Positions 16,324-24,778 of a DNA stretch of 64,000 nucleotides are shown here, in pieces (position 1 is the stretch's first letter; the number at the start of each line of letters is the position of its first letter). The position numbers and the translations under genes are program-made. Origin of the DNA: Muribaculaceae bacterium (GTDB lineage Bacteria; Bacteroidota; Bacteroidia; Bacteroidales; Muribaculaceae). The DNA lies in NCBI GenBank assembly GCA_017651515.1, contig JAGCCU010000047.1:62001-126000 (forward strand), given 5' to 3'. The notes under the pieces are model-generated. The model ran no database searches and was not told the DNA's origin. It saw nothing but the letters and a program-made list of their open reading frames with translations.

Positions 16324-17655
16324 TTATTTACGACCGTAGTTCGGATCAATTTTCTTATCGACAAAATACGTAACAAGAAGTGTCGCAATACAGCACACCA
16401 TGACCATCCAGAAGAAATTAACGTATCCAATAGCCTCTTGTATATAACCTGCCACAAAACCTGGAAGCATCATACTCAGAGCCATGAAAGCAGTGCAGAT
16501 GGCATAATGAGATGTCTTGAATTCTCCTTCTGAGAAATACATCATATAAAGCATATATGCCGTGAAGCCAAAACCATAGCCAAACTGTTCGATACACAGC
16601 GCAATGGTAATAATAACTACGTTAGACGGCTGAGCGATAGCTAAATAAACAAAAGTTAGACATGGAAGAGTCATACATGCAGCCATGAGCCACAATGATT
16701 TCTTCAGTCCTACACGCGAGGAATAGATTCCTCCTAGAATGCCACCTAACAAAAGTGCAATGACTCCAAAGAAACCATAAACAGTACCGACCAAATCGGT
16801 TGGCAAGCCTAAACCTCCATCTTCTATCGGATGAACCAAGAATGGTTGACACAACTTGATAAGAAAGCCTTCTGGCAACCTATACAGAAGCATGAACGCA
16901 ATAGCGAGCAATACGCCGGGTTTCTTGATAAATGTCATGAACGAATTTGCCAACTCACGCATATTATCTCCAGTCGTACTCGTTGCTGTATCTATGCGAG
17001 GCTTGTCTTCTGACGAATGTGGCAAGGCAAATGTGTGATACAATGTTATGAGGAAGAAGATGACTGCCGAGACACCAAGAGTAATTTGCCACGACATGGG
17101 GATGTTGCCTGTCTTACGCTCAATCAGACCTGCTATAAGCACCAATACGCCCTGACCAAAAACCGAAGCAACACGATAGAAAACACTGCGTATGCCAATG
17201 AAAGCCGCTTGACTGCTTGGGCTATGAGCTAACATATAGAAGCCATCAGCTGCTATATCGTGAGTAGCCGATGCAAAAGCAGCAACAATAAACAAAATCA
17301 AAGTGATTGTAAACATGCTGATAGGTGTGTGACCGCCAGCAACAACATCACTTGATGGATGTGGCAAGGTGAGGGTCAGCAATATCATCATTGCCGTCAT
17401 AAGTATTTGCATGGCAATAATCCACCATCTCTTTGTTTTAACCACATCAACAATAGGACTCCATATTCCCTTAAGGAACCAAGGGAAATAAAGCAATGTC
17501 GTAAAGAAGGACATATCGCCATTAGGCACTCCCATCTTCGTGAACATCATCACAGAGATGTTGTTAACAACAAAATAAGGCACGCCCTCAGCGAAATAAA
17601 GTGTGGGCACCCACCACCATGGTGTACGATTGGTCAGTTTTTCGTTTTTATCCAT
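16324..17655 (-). CDS. MFS permease, AmpG/MurT-like (muropeptide or MurNAc importer)
   Basis: The ATG at 17655 gives 443 residues with about twelve hydrophobic segments. It lies four bases after the SpoIID stop, while the earlier reading at 17676 would overlap that gene. The N-terminal WWWVPTLYFAEGVPY and FFTTLLYFPWFLKGIWSP patterns are those of AmpG-like permeases. Tannerella MurT, the MurNAc importer, belongs to this group and is encoded beside murK and murQ, as here. A MurNAc or muropeptide importer in the inner membrane is the best call. It is translationally close to namZ (gap of ten bases). Confidence 0.88.
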   Translation of the reverse strand: MDKNEKLTNRTPWWWVPTLYFAEGVPYFVVNNISVMMFTKMGVPNGDMSFFTTLLYFPWFLKGIWSPIVDVVKTKRWWIIAMQILMTAMMILLTLTLPHPSSDVVAGGHTPISMFTITLILFIVAAFASATHDIAADGFYMLAHSPSSQAAFIGIRSVFYRVASVFGQGVLVLIAGLIERKTGNIPMSWQITLGVSAVIFFLITLYHTFALPHSSEDKPRIDTATSTTGDNMRELANSFMTFIKKPGVLLAIAFMLLYRLPEGFLIKLCQPFLVHPIEDGGLGLPTDLVGTVYGFFGVIALLLGGILGGIYSSRVGLKKSLWLMAACMTLPCLTFVYLAIAQPSNVVIITIALCIEQFGYGFGFTAYMLYMMYFSEGEFKTSHYAICTAFMALSMMLPGFVAGYIQEAIGYVNFFWMVMVCCIATLLVTYFVDKKIDPNYGRK

Positions 17656-17659
17656 TGTA

Positions 17660-19009
17660 TTAATATTTTGATTCAATTTGAGCTCCTATGAAGTAGTGAA
17701 GCAAGATTTGCTTATAATTATACCCTTTGGCACCCATAACGGCAGCCCCTATCTGACAAAGTCCAACGCCATGACCCCAGCCTGCACCACGCAGCACAAA
17801 CTTACATGGATATCCATCTTTGTCTATATCGTGGCGCTCAACCACGAAAGCAGAACTATAAAGTGCACTCTCGCTCAATGCATAACGGATTGCAAGTTCT
17901 TTTCCAATGGTTTTGGACATTTTTTCTCCTACAATCTTCATTTTATAAAGACGACCACTCGTTCCACGAGCTATCGGTTGCAGATCGCGAATGCGACCAT
18001 AGTCATCGCCAGTGCGACGCCGAATGAGGTCGGACAATTGCTCTTGTGTATATTCCACTTGCCAACGATAGAAATCGGTTGTCTCTTGATCATAATCATT
18101 CAATACCTGCGACAAAATTTCCTTGTCGTTGGTATTACAAAATGCTTTGGGCGAAGTAAGAATCCACTCTTCGGCATCAGCCTCATGGCTCAAATTTGGG
18201 AAATCCATTTCATCTTCTGCATCGCGACGAGCAACCAGGTATGGATGATGCTTGTCTTCCCAACAATTCTCAAACTCTTCATATACTCCTCCGCAAGACT
18301 TGCTGAAACGAGCATCACATAACTGCCCTGAATATGTGAGAACTTGACCCCAGGTGGCTTCGATAGCTTTTTCCACAGCTACAGTAGTGGCACGCGTTAT
18401 GCCCTGATATCGCTGGCAATGGTCATCGGCACATACATCATAGTTAACATGATCGTCACGGTCCCACCACCTTATTAGTTCTTCAGAAGTATCACTAGAT
18501 GAATTAATCACTGGAGCTGCCTGACCAAGAACATCCAATCCGCTTGAAATGTTTTCTTGCTTAGATTTCTCCATCTGCGCCAATAGCCAACTGCGTGAAA
18601 TTACAGCATGAGCTTTCAGAAGTTCAAGTGAAGCATTAGCACTCATTTCACTGGATATGACACTAAGAAGATAGTCTTCAACTGACAAAATATTAATAGC
18701 AGTGAGTTGATTGTTTTCGACAATCAATTCAAGAGAGCCTTTGAAAGTCTGGTCCTCTTTACGACGCCAGTGGAAACTCACTCCTATCACCACGTCTTTA
18801 AGCGTGAACGAATTTGAAACGGCATCAGTTGGTATAAACACCAGTTTTTCGTAGGAATTGCCGTTCCAATCAATTTTTCCGTCAACGCACTTAGCCTCTT
18901 GATTTCCTTCAATGCTGATACCATTAATTGAATAAACCCCATGGAAGGCGAACTCTATTTCAGCACTATTCAAGATACCCACACGCACCACTGGAACATT
19001 CTCACTCAT
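17660..19009 (-). CDS. SpoIID/LytB-domain protein (putative lytic transglycosylase)
   Basis: A 449-residue protein with a SpoIID domain: INILSVEDYLLSVISSEMSANASLELLKAHAVISRSW (read in parts) near residues 105-140 carries the conserved glutamate, and FVLRGAGWGHGVGLCQIGA sits near the C-terminus. SpoIID enzymes cut glycan strands lacking stem peptides, forming anhydro-MurNAc ends. I see no signal peptide at the chosen start (MSENVPVVRVGILNSAE), which is odd for a wall enzyme, so it may act inside the cell or be exported in another way. It follows the DUF4922 gene by 28 bases in the peptidoglycan-salvage run. Confidence 0.85.
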   Translation of the reverse strand: MSENVPVVRVGILNSAEIEFAFHGVYSINGISIEGNQEAKCVDGKIDWNGNSYEKLVFIPTDAVSNSFTLKDVVIGVSFHWRRKEDQTFKGSLELIVENNQLTAINILSVEDYLLSVISSEMSANASLELLKAHAVISRSWLLAQMEKSKQENISSGLDVLGQAAPVINSSSDTSEELIRWWDRDDHVNYDVCADDHCQRYQGITRATTVAVEKAIEATWGQVLTYSGQLCDARFSKSCGGVYEEFENCWEDKHHPYLVARRDAEDEMDFPNLSHEADAEEWILTSPKAFCNTNDKEILSQVLNDYDQETTDFYRWQVEYTQEQLSDLIRRRTGDDYGRIRDLQPIARGTSGRLYKMKIVGEKMSKTIGKELAIRYALSESALYSSAFVVERHDIDKDGYPCKFVLRGAGWGHGVGLCQIGAAVMGAKGYNYKQILLHYFIGAQIESKY

Positions 19010-19037
19010 AATACATGTCGTAAATTATGTAACTAAA

Positions 19038-20009
19038 TTACTCTTTATCAAATAGATAGCAATCTATAATACTCACTGCCGTGGCATTATCAAGGCACAA
19101 TTCATCATAAATGGCCTTTATTGAGGTCGCATCGAGCTTGTCGAAGTCGGTCTTTACAGGCACGGTCCATAATCCACCCATATCCACACTCGCCGGACTT
19201 AGAACAAACTGATTTTCACCATCGCCATAACAAGAAGGACGATGCTTCAGGCGTGGTATCACTACAATATAATAATCTCCGTCTTCGTACCAACACAGCA
19301 AATTCTGCTTTGGTTCTTCATTAATTCCAAGAGCGCCCATCATTGCAAGTTGCAATCTAGCAAAATACAATCCAGCCAAAACAGGCTCAGTGGTTTTAAT
19401 CAAAAACATAAATCGTCCCAAACGCTGATTGAAGCCAATGAAACCATCGGCATCCGATTCTAAAATCGATTCATCAGGCCACTGAATTGGATTAATCACT
19501 TCGGCACACAGCGGCAACATCTGTCGCAAGCCTGCCTGAAAATGAAAATGATCTGGAGCTGAAGCCCCGCATTTTGCTCCATTATAGAACAGAACATAAT
19601 CAGGTAATTCGTGGGCAAGTTTGAGTAAATCATCAACACGTGCTGGATTGGAAATACTCTGTGGAATATGTTCGTTTGACGCTATTGTAAAGTGTCTTAG
19701 GAAAATAGGATACGGATTTACCTGTATCTTATACCTTCCACAATCCCACAACAAAGCTTTCTGCTCCTTTGGCTGGTTTTCATCACACAGGAAACAGGGA
19801 CGTGAAGCAATCGAGGCAGCATCAATCCTAGCGGCTGACGAACGGAGTCGCTCAGGATTGTGCTGTAGAATTATGAGACTGTCACCCAATGCCAATTCTC
19901 GAACTTGAGCATTTTCAAGAGCCGAATAATTGTCGCGGATAAGAGGCCAATCCAACATTTGCTGCTGGAACAGCTGCTCCACTTTTTGGGCTATGGGTGT
20001 CTCATTCAT
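19038..20009 (-). CDS. DUF4922 protein, HIT-like nucleotidyl-transfer or phosphorylase fold
   Basis: A 323-residue soluble protein. APDHFHFQAG (His154, His156, Gln158) is a HxHxQ motif of the histidine-triad branch that includes nucleotide-sugar phosphorylases such as plant GDP-L-galactose phosphorylase. A PCFLCDENQP segment near residue 71 may bind a metal. The family has no firm function in bacteria. Its start overlaps the glycosyltransferase stop by four bases (ATGA), and SpoIID follows, so it works with those genes; a nucleotide-sugar or sugar-phosphate conversion is possible. Confidence 0.8.
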   Translation of the reverse strand: MNETPIAQKVEQLFQQQMLDWPLIRDNYSALENAQVRELALGDSLIILQHNPERLRSSAARIDAASIASRPCFLCDENQPKEQKALLWDCGRYKIQVNPYPIFLRHFTIASNEHIPQSISNPARVDDLLKLAHELPDYVLFYNGAKCGASAPDHFHFQAGLRQMLPLCAEVINPIQWPDESILESDADGFIGFNQRLGRFMFLIKTTEPVLAGLYFARLQLAMMGALGINEEPKQNLLCWYEDGDYYIVVIPRLKHRPSCYGDGENQFVLSPASVDMGGLWTVPVKTDFDKLDATSIKAIYDELCLDNATAVSIIDCYLFDKE

Positions 20010-21499
20010 GAGAATAACTTTTTGTTCAAGGCTATACGCGCCTGAAGTTCCCAGGTACGGATGCGGTCTTTATAAAGATTATTTCGATTCATCTTTTCCA
20101 CATCCAGGCTGGCATCGCTGTTGTCGTCCCAGCGGCGACACAGATAGACGGGTTCGTATACTCGGCCAATCTGATAGGTGCGTGAAATATTCAGACCAAG
20201 AGCATAGTCTTCTCCATAGCTTGTATTTGGTATCTTAACATCGCGAAGAACTGGGGTGTAGAAAGCTCGTGGAGCGCCCAGACCATTGATTCGCAGGGCA
20301 TTGTTTCGGCCATTCTCCGGAGTCCACTCCTTATGGTCGATAATACCCGGTGCAATCATATTCAGATTGATGTCGGTCATCATATAAGTCCCGACAACCA
20401 TAGCCACATTCTGCTCATAGAACGCATTGACCATTGTCTGCAGGGTATTTTCATCCTTATACATGTCATCACTATCAAGTTGGACAATGAATTTTCCAGC
20501 CTTCTCATGATGGGCAGCAAGATTCCAGTAACCACCAATTCCCATATCATAATAATCGGCAATAATGTGAATAAGACGGGGGTCGGTATATTCAGCTATT
20601 GCCTCACGAGTTCCATCAGTAGAGAAGTTATCCACGACCATGAGATTGAACTTGAAATCAGTTTTTTGTTTCAGCACAGAATCGATGGCGTCACGAATCG
20701 TGCGAATGCGATTGCGAACAGGAATCATCACAGTAGCTTCAACCTCAAAACTGTCCTCACCAAATTCAATATGCTTGAAATTGGGAACCTTCTTGCCTTC
20801 AACTTCCTTCTCAGGAGCAAGATAGCCACCTATCTCTTTCAGATGTTCGGTACATGCCTGCTCCATTTCAATCTGACGGCCACGATTGCGTGGATCCACA
20901 TAGTCGAAAATCTTTTCGCCACTTTTGCGGGTATCCAGTTCCACATCACTGTAAAGGAATTCATTTATATGAGTAATAGCTGCAAACTGGCTCAGTTTCA
21001 GTCGAAGGTCATACAAACCGGCAAATTCATAGTCTGCCTTCATCGCTTCAGTAGCTTTCTTGAAACAACATCCGCAGAACAGAAGCACAGAGCCAAAGTC
21101 AAAATCATCTCGTAACGACCCGAACTGATAGTCAATCACTGGAGCCTTGTCGGCGCCCTTTTCAGTCACATTGTAATGGTCGGCATACATCATTCCGCTC
21201 TGACTGTCGTCTGCCAACTTGACAAATCTCTCAAGAGCAAAAGGTGCAAATTTGAGTGTGTCATATTTTGTGTAAAGCAACACATAATCAGCTTTGGCTT
21301 TCTGAGCAATGGCGTGAATAGTCGATGATGCCGTAAGACCTTTTATTCTTATAATTTCGCAACCGTCAACTTTATCATTAACATCATCATTTGCCAATAA
21401 ATAGATTTTATCGACTAGAGTGTCGGCTTTCAGGTTCTCAATCGTGGATGCCGCCTGCTGTGCTGTTGCAAACGGAATAAAGCAATCAATTCTTCCCAT
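20006..21499 (-). CDS. Two-domain family 2 glycosyltransferase
   Basis: A 497-residue cytosolic protein without membrane segments. Residues about 255-470 form a GT2 catalytic domain (VEATVMIPVRNR, VVDNFSTDGTREA, and DXDD-type QLDSDDMY at 342-347). Residues 1-220 look like a second, degenerate GT-A-like domain (RIDCFIPFATAQQ, DYVLLYTKYD). The acceptor and donor sugars cannot be read from the sequence. It sits in a tight gene run with the amidase upstream (gap 38 bases) and the DUF4922 gene downstream (4-base overlap), so it may modify a wall-derived or storage glycan. Confidence 0.85.
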   Translation of the reverse strand: MGRIDCFIPFATAQQAASTIENLKADTLVDKIYLLANDDVNDKVDGCEIIRIKGLTASSTIHAIAQKAKADYVLLYTKYDTLKFAPFALERFVKLADDSQSGMMYADHYNVTEKGADKAPVIDYQFGSLRDDFDFGSVLLFCGCCFKKATEAMKADYEFAGLYDLRLKLSQFAAITHINEFLYSDVELDTRKSGEKIFDYVDPRNRGRQIEMEQACTEHLKEIGGYLAPEKEVEGKKVPNFKHIEFGEDSFEVEATVMIPVRNRIRTIRDAIDSVLKQKTDFKFNLMVVDNFSTDGTREAIAEYTDPRLIHIIADYYDMGIGGYWNLAAHHEKAGKFIVQLDSDDMYKDENTLQTMVNAFYEQNVAMVVGTYMMTDINLNMIAPGIIDHKEWTPENGRNNALRINGLGAPRAFYTPVLRDVKIPNTSYGEDYALGLNISRTYQIGRVYEPVYLCRRWDDNSDASLDVEKMNRNNLYKDRIRTWELQARIALNKKLFS

Positions 21500-21537
21500 A
21501 TCAAAATTATATTTTCATGTTAATTATTTGTCAACTT

Positions 21538-24500
21538 TTATTTTGCAAAGAAATCCATAATCTGGCGCATGAGGGCATTACGCTCACCATCAGAAGTAAT
21601 CACCTCAAATGGGAATCCCATGACCACCGTACGGTATCCATATCGGTTGCTGGCTATTGCAGCTGGGATGTTGTTTTCACTGTAACGCATCAGTGTTGCA
21701 CCTAGATCGTCGCTGGCCTTGATGGCATCGGGTGACTCAACGGCATAGAGCTTGGAGTTCAGTTCATTGCAGAACTTGATCTTGTCGCCATCAGTGAATT
21801 GTTTAAACTGAGTAGGCACAGTATATACCTCACCCCGCAATGTGGCACAGCGATCCACCCACTGATAACCAAGCACGTTCTTTGCAAAGGAAATTTCAGC
21901 ATCCGATGCATTAGACTTATCCCAGATATCAGTCCCTACATAGGCTCCCGACACAAAGACATTGCCGCCAGCCTGAGTGAATTCCTTTAATGCATCTCGC
22001 AATGCTGGGGTGAATGTCCTGTAGCGTGAAGGAACGGCACCACGGCCAACCTTGACTTCCTTCTGCTTACCGAGAATCAGGTCAACGGTTGCAAAGCCAC
22101 TTAGTTCGCCAGGATTATTCTCTACTGCTGCAAGACTTGTCGAAACGAAGCTATATCCTGCAGCCATCAATGCTTCACCATGCACCTTAGTGTAGTCAAA
22201 TGTATTACCGGCTATCACTTCTGTCTCATGATTGCTGCGACAGGCACCGAAGCCCGGCGCATCATCATCGCGCCAATCTAGATGACGGCGGAACTCATGC
22301 TGTGAACCCAGATAGTTAATCTGTTCCATATAGGGAACTCCATGGTCCTTGCTGTCGTAGAATCCAGCTATCGAATCGCCGTCGAACCAGTCGGGCCCGC
22401 TGATGCGGGTAAACCCGTTCACGACCATCACGGTTTCCTTGCTACCAGGAGCAATGCCTAGCGACAGCGTTTCGCTGGGGAAACTGCGTCCGCCATCATT
22501 CATGGCTATGATGCGGTAGCTGTGAATCTTGTTATCAGTAATATTCACAACATATCGCGGGTCGGGAGTTACGGCTATTTCAACAAATCCGCCATTTTCA
22601 ACTCGTTCGCACACGATATATTTCTTTGCTTCAGCTCTGTCGCATAGGTCGTCATGCGTCGGCTTCCACGTCAGCAGGAATGAACCAGGCATTGAGGCCT
22701 TGGCTATACTAAACGAATTAACAGGCAGGGGCTGCACCTCATAGTCGCGATGGTCTCGCTGAGCAATGAACTTCAGCATACCTTTATAGATTGAGCGACT
22801 TACATCGAAGCGGAACATCGGATCTAGGCCATATTTCATGTCGGCATAGTTCTGGTGCGAGAGCAGCTCCATGAGCAGCGCCGGTACTTCAGGAACCCGG
22901 GCTTCATAGTATGACTTGTCCCACATGCCGCGACGAGTCCAGTTTGGCTCATACTTTCGGCGGATGTCATTCACGACCTCAGTCGACACCAAGTTGGCAT
23001 ACTGACGGGAAATCTCTCGGGGAGTGCCGTTTTCATATTTCCCGAAGTCTTTGCCATTGCTTCGAGTGCAATAGATAAGCAAAGTTCCGATTATGTCATC
23101 GTTAGGCGTTGTCCCAGCATCGGTATGAAGGCAGAACGATACATCAACAGGAATCTTCAGGCCGGGTTTTCCTGGTAGCACATCGCTGCCGCCGGCCAGC
23201 CAGTTAACCCACGCACCACGGCTGCGGTAATCGTCCACATAGTCATTGATGCCGTTGCTGGTACTATAAACCTCATGCGGGAAACCGGCCCACTGCAAGA
23301 AATAGCGGGAACCTAAATGGAACCACGGATGGTCACCGCTACCAACATACTTGTAGTCAATGCCCTCCTTGCCCAAGTATTTCTCATTCTCCTGTTCTGC
23401 AGCAAGTCTTTTGTTTTCTTCAGTCGGCAGAGCTACACGGCGTACAATATTGCCTTTTCCACCACCCACGCGGATAGCATCGGCTGTAACCACACCGTTT
23501 TTCATCTCACTATAGTTTGACAATACAACCACATCTTTGTTGTGTCCTTTAGCCAAAGTGAACGAACCGAGATAAACCCATACTCCACCGCCCATTGTCT
23601 GGTCAACCTTATATTGTTTTGAACCATCCAGCGAATTCACGGTATATAGAGCATCATTCACGCTATTTGGCAACGACTTATAAGAAATATACAAGGCATA
23701 GGTTCCTGCTTCGGGCATATCGATGTCCCATGAAGCAGTTGACAGTTTCTTTTTATCTTTTTCTTTAACTCCTTCAACTTGGCGATAAGTACCTTCGGAA
23801 AAAGGATTCTCGAAATCCTTATAAGTAGCACGTGCAAATGCAAAGCCTTCAGTCTTACCGCTCTCCCATTTCTTCTTGCCGTTATGCTCGGCATAGCCCT
23901 TCTGGGCTTCGCCTCCATCATTGTCAACCACCACACCAAAGTTGTGAGTATCGCGTTCGCGAGCATCCCACACGTAGGCTCCGGCATTCTCCAACATCGG
24001 TATCAAAAACGGAATGATGTAGCTATGGGTATACATGTCTTCCACAGTCTGGAACATGCGGGCGCGTTGCCATTCCCAACGGTTGAGGTATGGTTCAAAA
24101 TACCAGCCATGGCTGGGCCACAAGGCAACGATGTTGCCGTCCAGCGCCTTTTTGTAATGACGGTTGGGGTCAAGCTCGCTGATAAACGGAGCATGAGATC
24201 GCCGATAGGAACTGTCGTAGGTTGTAAAATATTGTTCTATGTCATTTCCCGCAATCTTAAGAACAATGTCATTATTCTTATAAGGTGTTCCCAAAGCAAG
24301 CCCGATGTCTTTCTTCAGCTGATCGATTGAAGCGCGAGTGAAGGGCACATCACCGTAGTTCTCACTAAGGTCAACGATAACATCATCTTCTTGTGTCGTT
24401 ACCGACAACACCTTGAGTGTACCAATCTCCATCAACGCAGGTTTACTGGCTTCCACGACTCTCGTTACGGCATCGACCTGCGAAGCCGTAAATTCCTGTG

Positions 24501-24564
24501 CCTGAACCGTGACAAAGCACAGCGCAAGGGCAAGGATAGCAATTGAATATTTTTTTAGTATCAT
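21538..24564 (-). CDS. Large secreted N-acetylmuramoyl-L-alanine amidase with golvesin-like and Fn3-like domains
   Basis: A 1008-residue protein with a signal peptide (MILKKYSIAILALALCFVTV). The Amidase_3 zinc fold is split: His152 (ALWPSHGWYFE) and Glu175, then an inserted golvesin-like domain at about 210-370 (VDNDGG..., VTADAIRVGGGK), then His480 (CLHTDAGTTPN) and the catalytic Glu566 (LLMELLSH). A fibronectin-III-like part and a long C-terminal domain (about 720-1008) follow. Bacteroidota homologs are sometimes mislabelled xanthan lyase. It likely cuts stem peptides from glycan in the periplasm and heads the peptidoglycan-salvage transcript. Confidence 0.88.
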   Translation of the reverse strand: MILKKYSIAILALALCFVTVQAQEFTASQVDAVTRVVEASKPALMEIGTLKVLSVTTQEDDVIVDLSENYGDVPFTRASIDQLKKDIGLALGTPYKNNDIVLKIAGNDIEQYFTTYDSSYRRSHAPFISELDPNRHYKKALDGNIVALWPSHGWYFEPYLNRWEWQRARMFQTVEDMYTHSYIIPFLIPMLENAGAYVWDARERDTHNFGVVVDNDGGEAQKGYAEHNGKKKWESGKTEGFAFARATYKDFENPFSEGTYRQVEGVKEKDKKKLSTASWDIDMPEAGTYALYISYKSLPNSVNDALYTVNSLDGSKQYKVDQTMGGGVWVYLGSFTLAKGHNKDVVVLSNYSEMKNGVVTADAIRVGGGKGNIVRRVALPTEENKRLAAEQENEKYLGKEGIDYKYVGSGDHPWFHLGSRYFLQWAGFPHEVYSTSNGINDYVDDYRSRGAWVNWLAGGSDVLPGKPGLKIPVDVSFCLHTDAGTTPNDDIIGTLLIYCTRSNGKDFGKYENGTPREISRQYANLVSTEVVNDIRRKYEPNWTRRGMWDKSYYEARVPEVPALLMELLSHQNYADMKYGLDPMFRFDVSRSIYKGMLKFIAQRDHRDYEVQPLPVNSFSIAKASMPGSFLLTWKPTHDDLCDRAEAKKYIVCERVENGGFVEIAVTPDPRYVVNITDNKIHSYRIIAMNDGGRSFPSETLSLGIAPGSKETVMVVNGFTRISGPDWFDGDSIAGFYDSKDHGVPYMEQINYLGSQHEFRRHLDWRDDDAPGFGACRSNHETEVIAGNTFDYTKVHGEALMAAGYSFVSTSLAAVENNPGELSGFATVDLILGKQKEVKVGRGAVPSRYRTFTPALRDALKEFTQAGGNVFVSGAYVGTDIWDKSNASDAEISFAKNVLGYQWVDRCATLRGEVYTVPTQFKQFTDGDKIKFCNELNSKLYAVESPDAIKASDDLGATLMRYSENNIPAAIASNRYGYRTVVMGFPFEVITSDGERNALMRQIMDFFAK

Positions 24565-24612
24565 CGAGATATTGAATTATGTCTGAGTGTCTAATTCTGC
24601 ACCTACAACTTA

Positions 24613-24641
24613 CAAAAATATTACAAATATTCCACAGCAAA
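24613..24641 (-). promoter_or_regulatory. Probable promoter of the peptidoglycan-salvage gene run
   Basis: On the minus strand TATTTTTG (24620-24613) fits TAnnTTTG. TTTG at 24641-24638 lies 17 bases upstream, a little short of the usual 19-20. It is 49-77 bases before the amidase start and is the only good box in this gap. Confidence 0.5.
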
Positions 24642-24719
24642 AAACAAATACATAACAAAACGCATTTCTTAAACATAATTTATGATTTAACTACAGCTTT
24701 TTAGGATTACGGTCATCAG

Positions 24720-24756
24720 ACAAATTAGGGTGTCATCTCATCGAAACGACACCCTA
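24720..24756 (-). terminator. Intrinsic terminator after the 606-residue secreted protein gene
   Basis: TAGGGTGTC (9 bases, minus strand 24756-24748) pairs with GACACCCTA (24734-24726), 13-base loop, followed by a weak T-rich tail. It separates the signalling cluster from the salvage run. Confidence 0.6.
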
Positions 24757-24778
24757 TCATGCAATTATGCCGACAAAA

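Noticed and set aside
16314-16457. Longer NamZ start at 16457
   Set aside because: The extra residues overlap the transporter gene and lack a signal peptide; ATG at 16313 gives a clear one.
21538-24564. Xanthan lyase
   Set aside because: The zinc-amidase residues (His152, Glu175, His480, Glu566) are present, so amidase is the better call.
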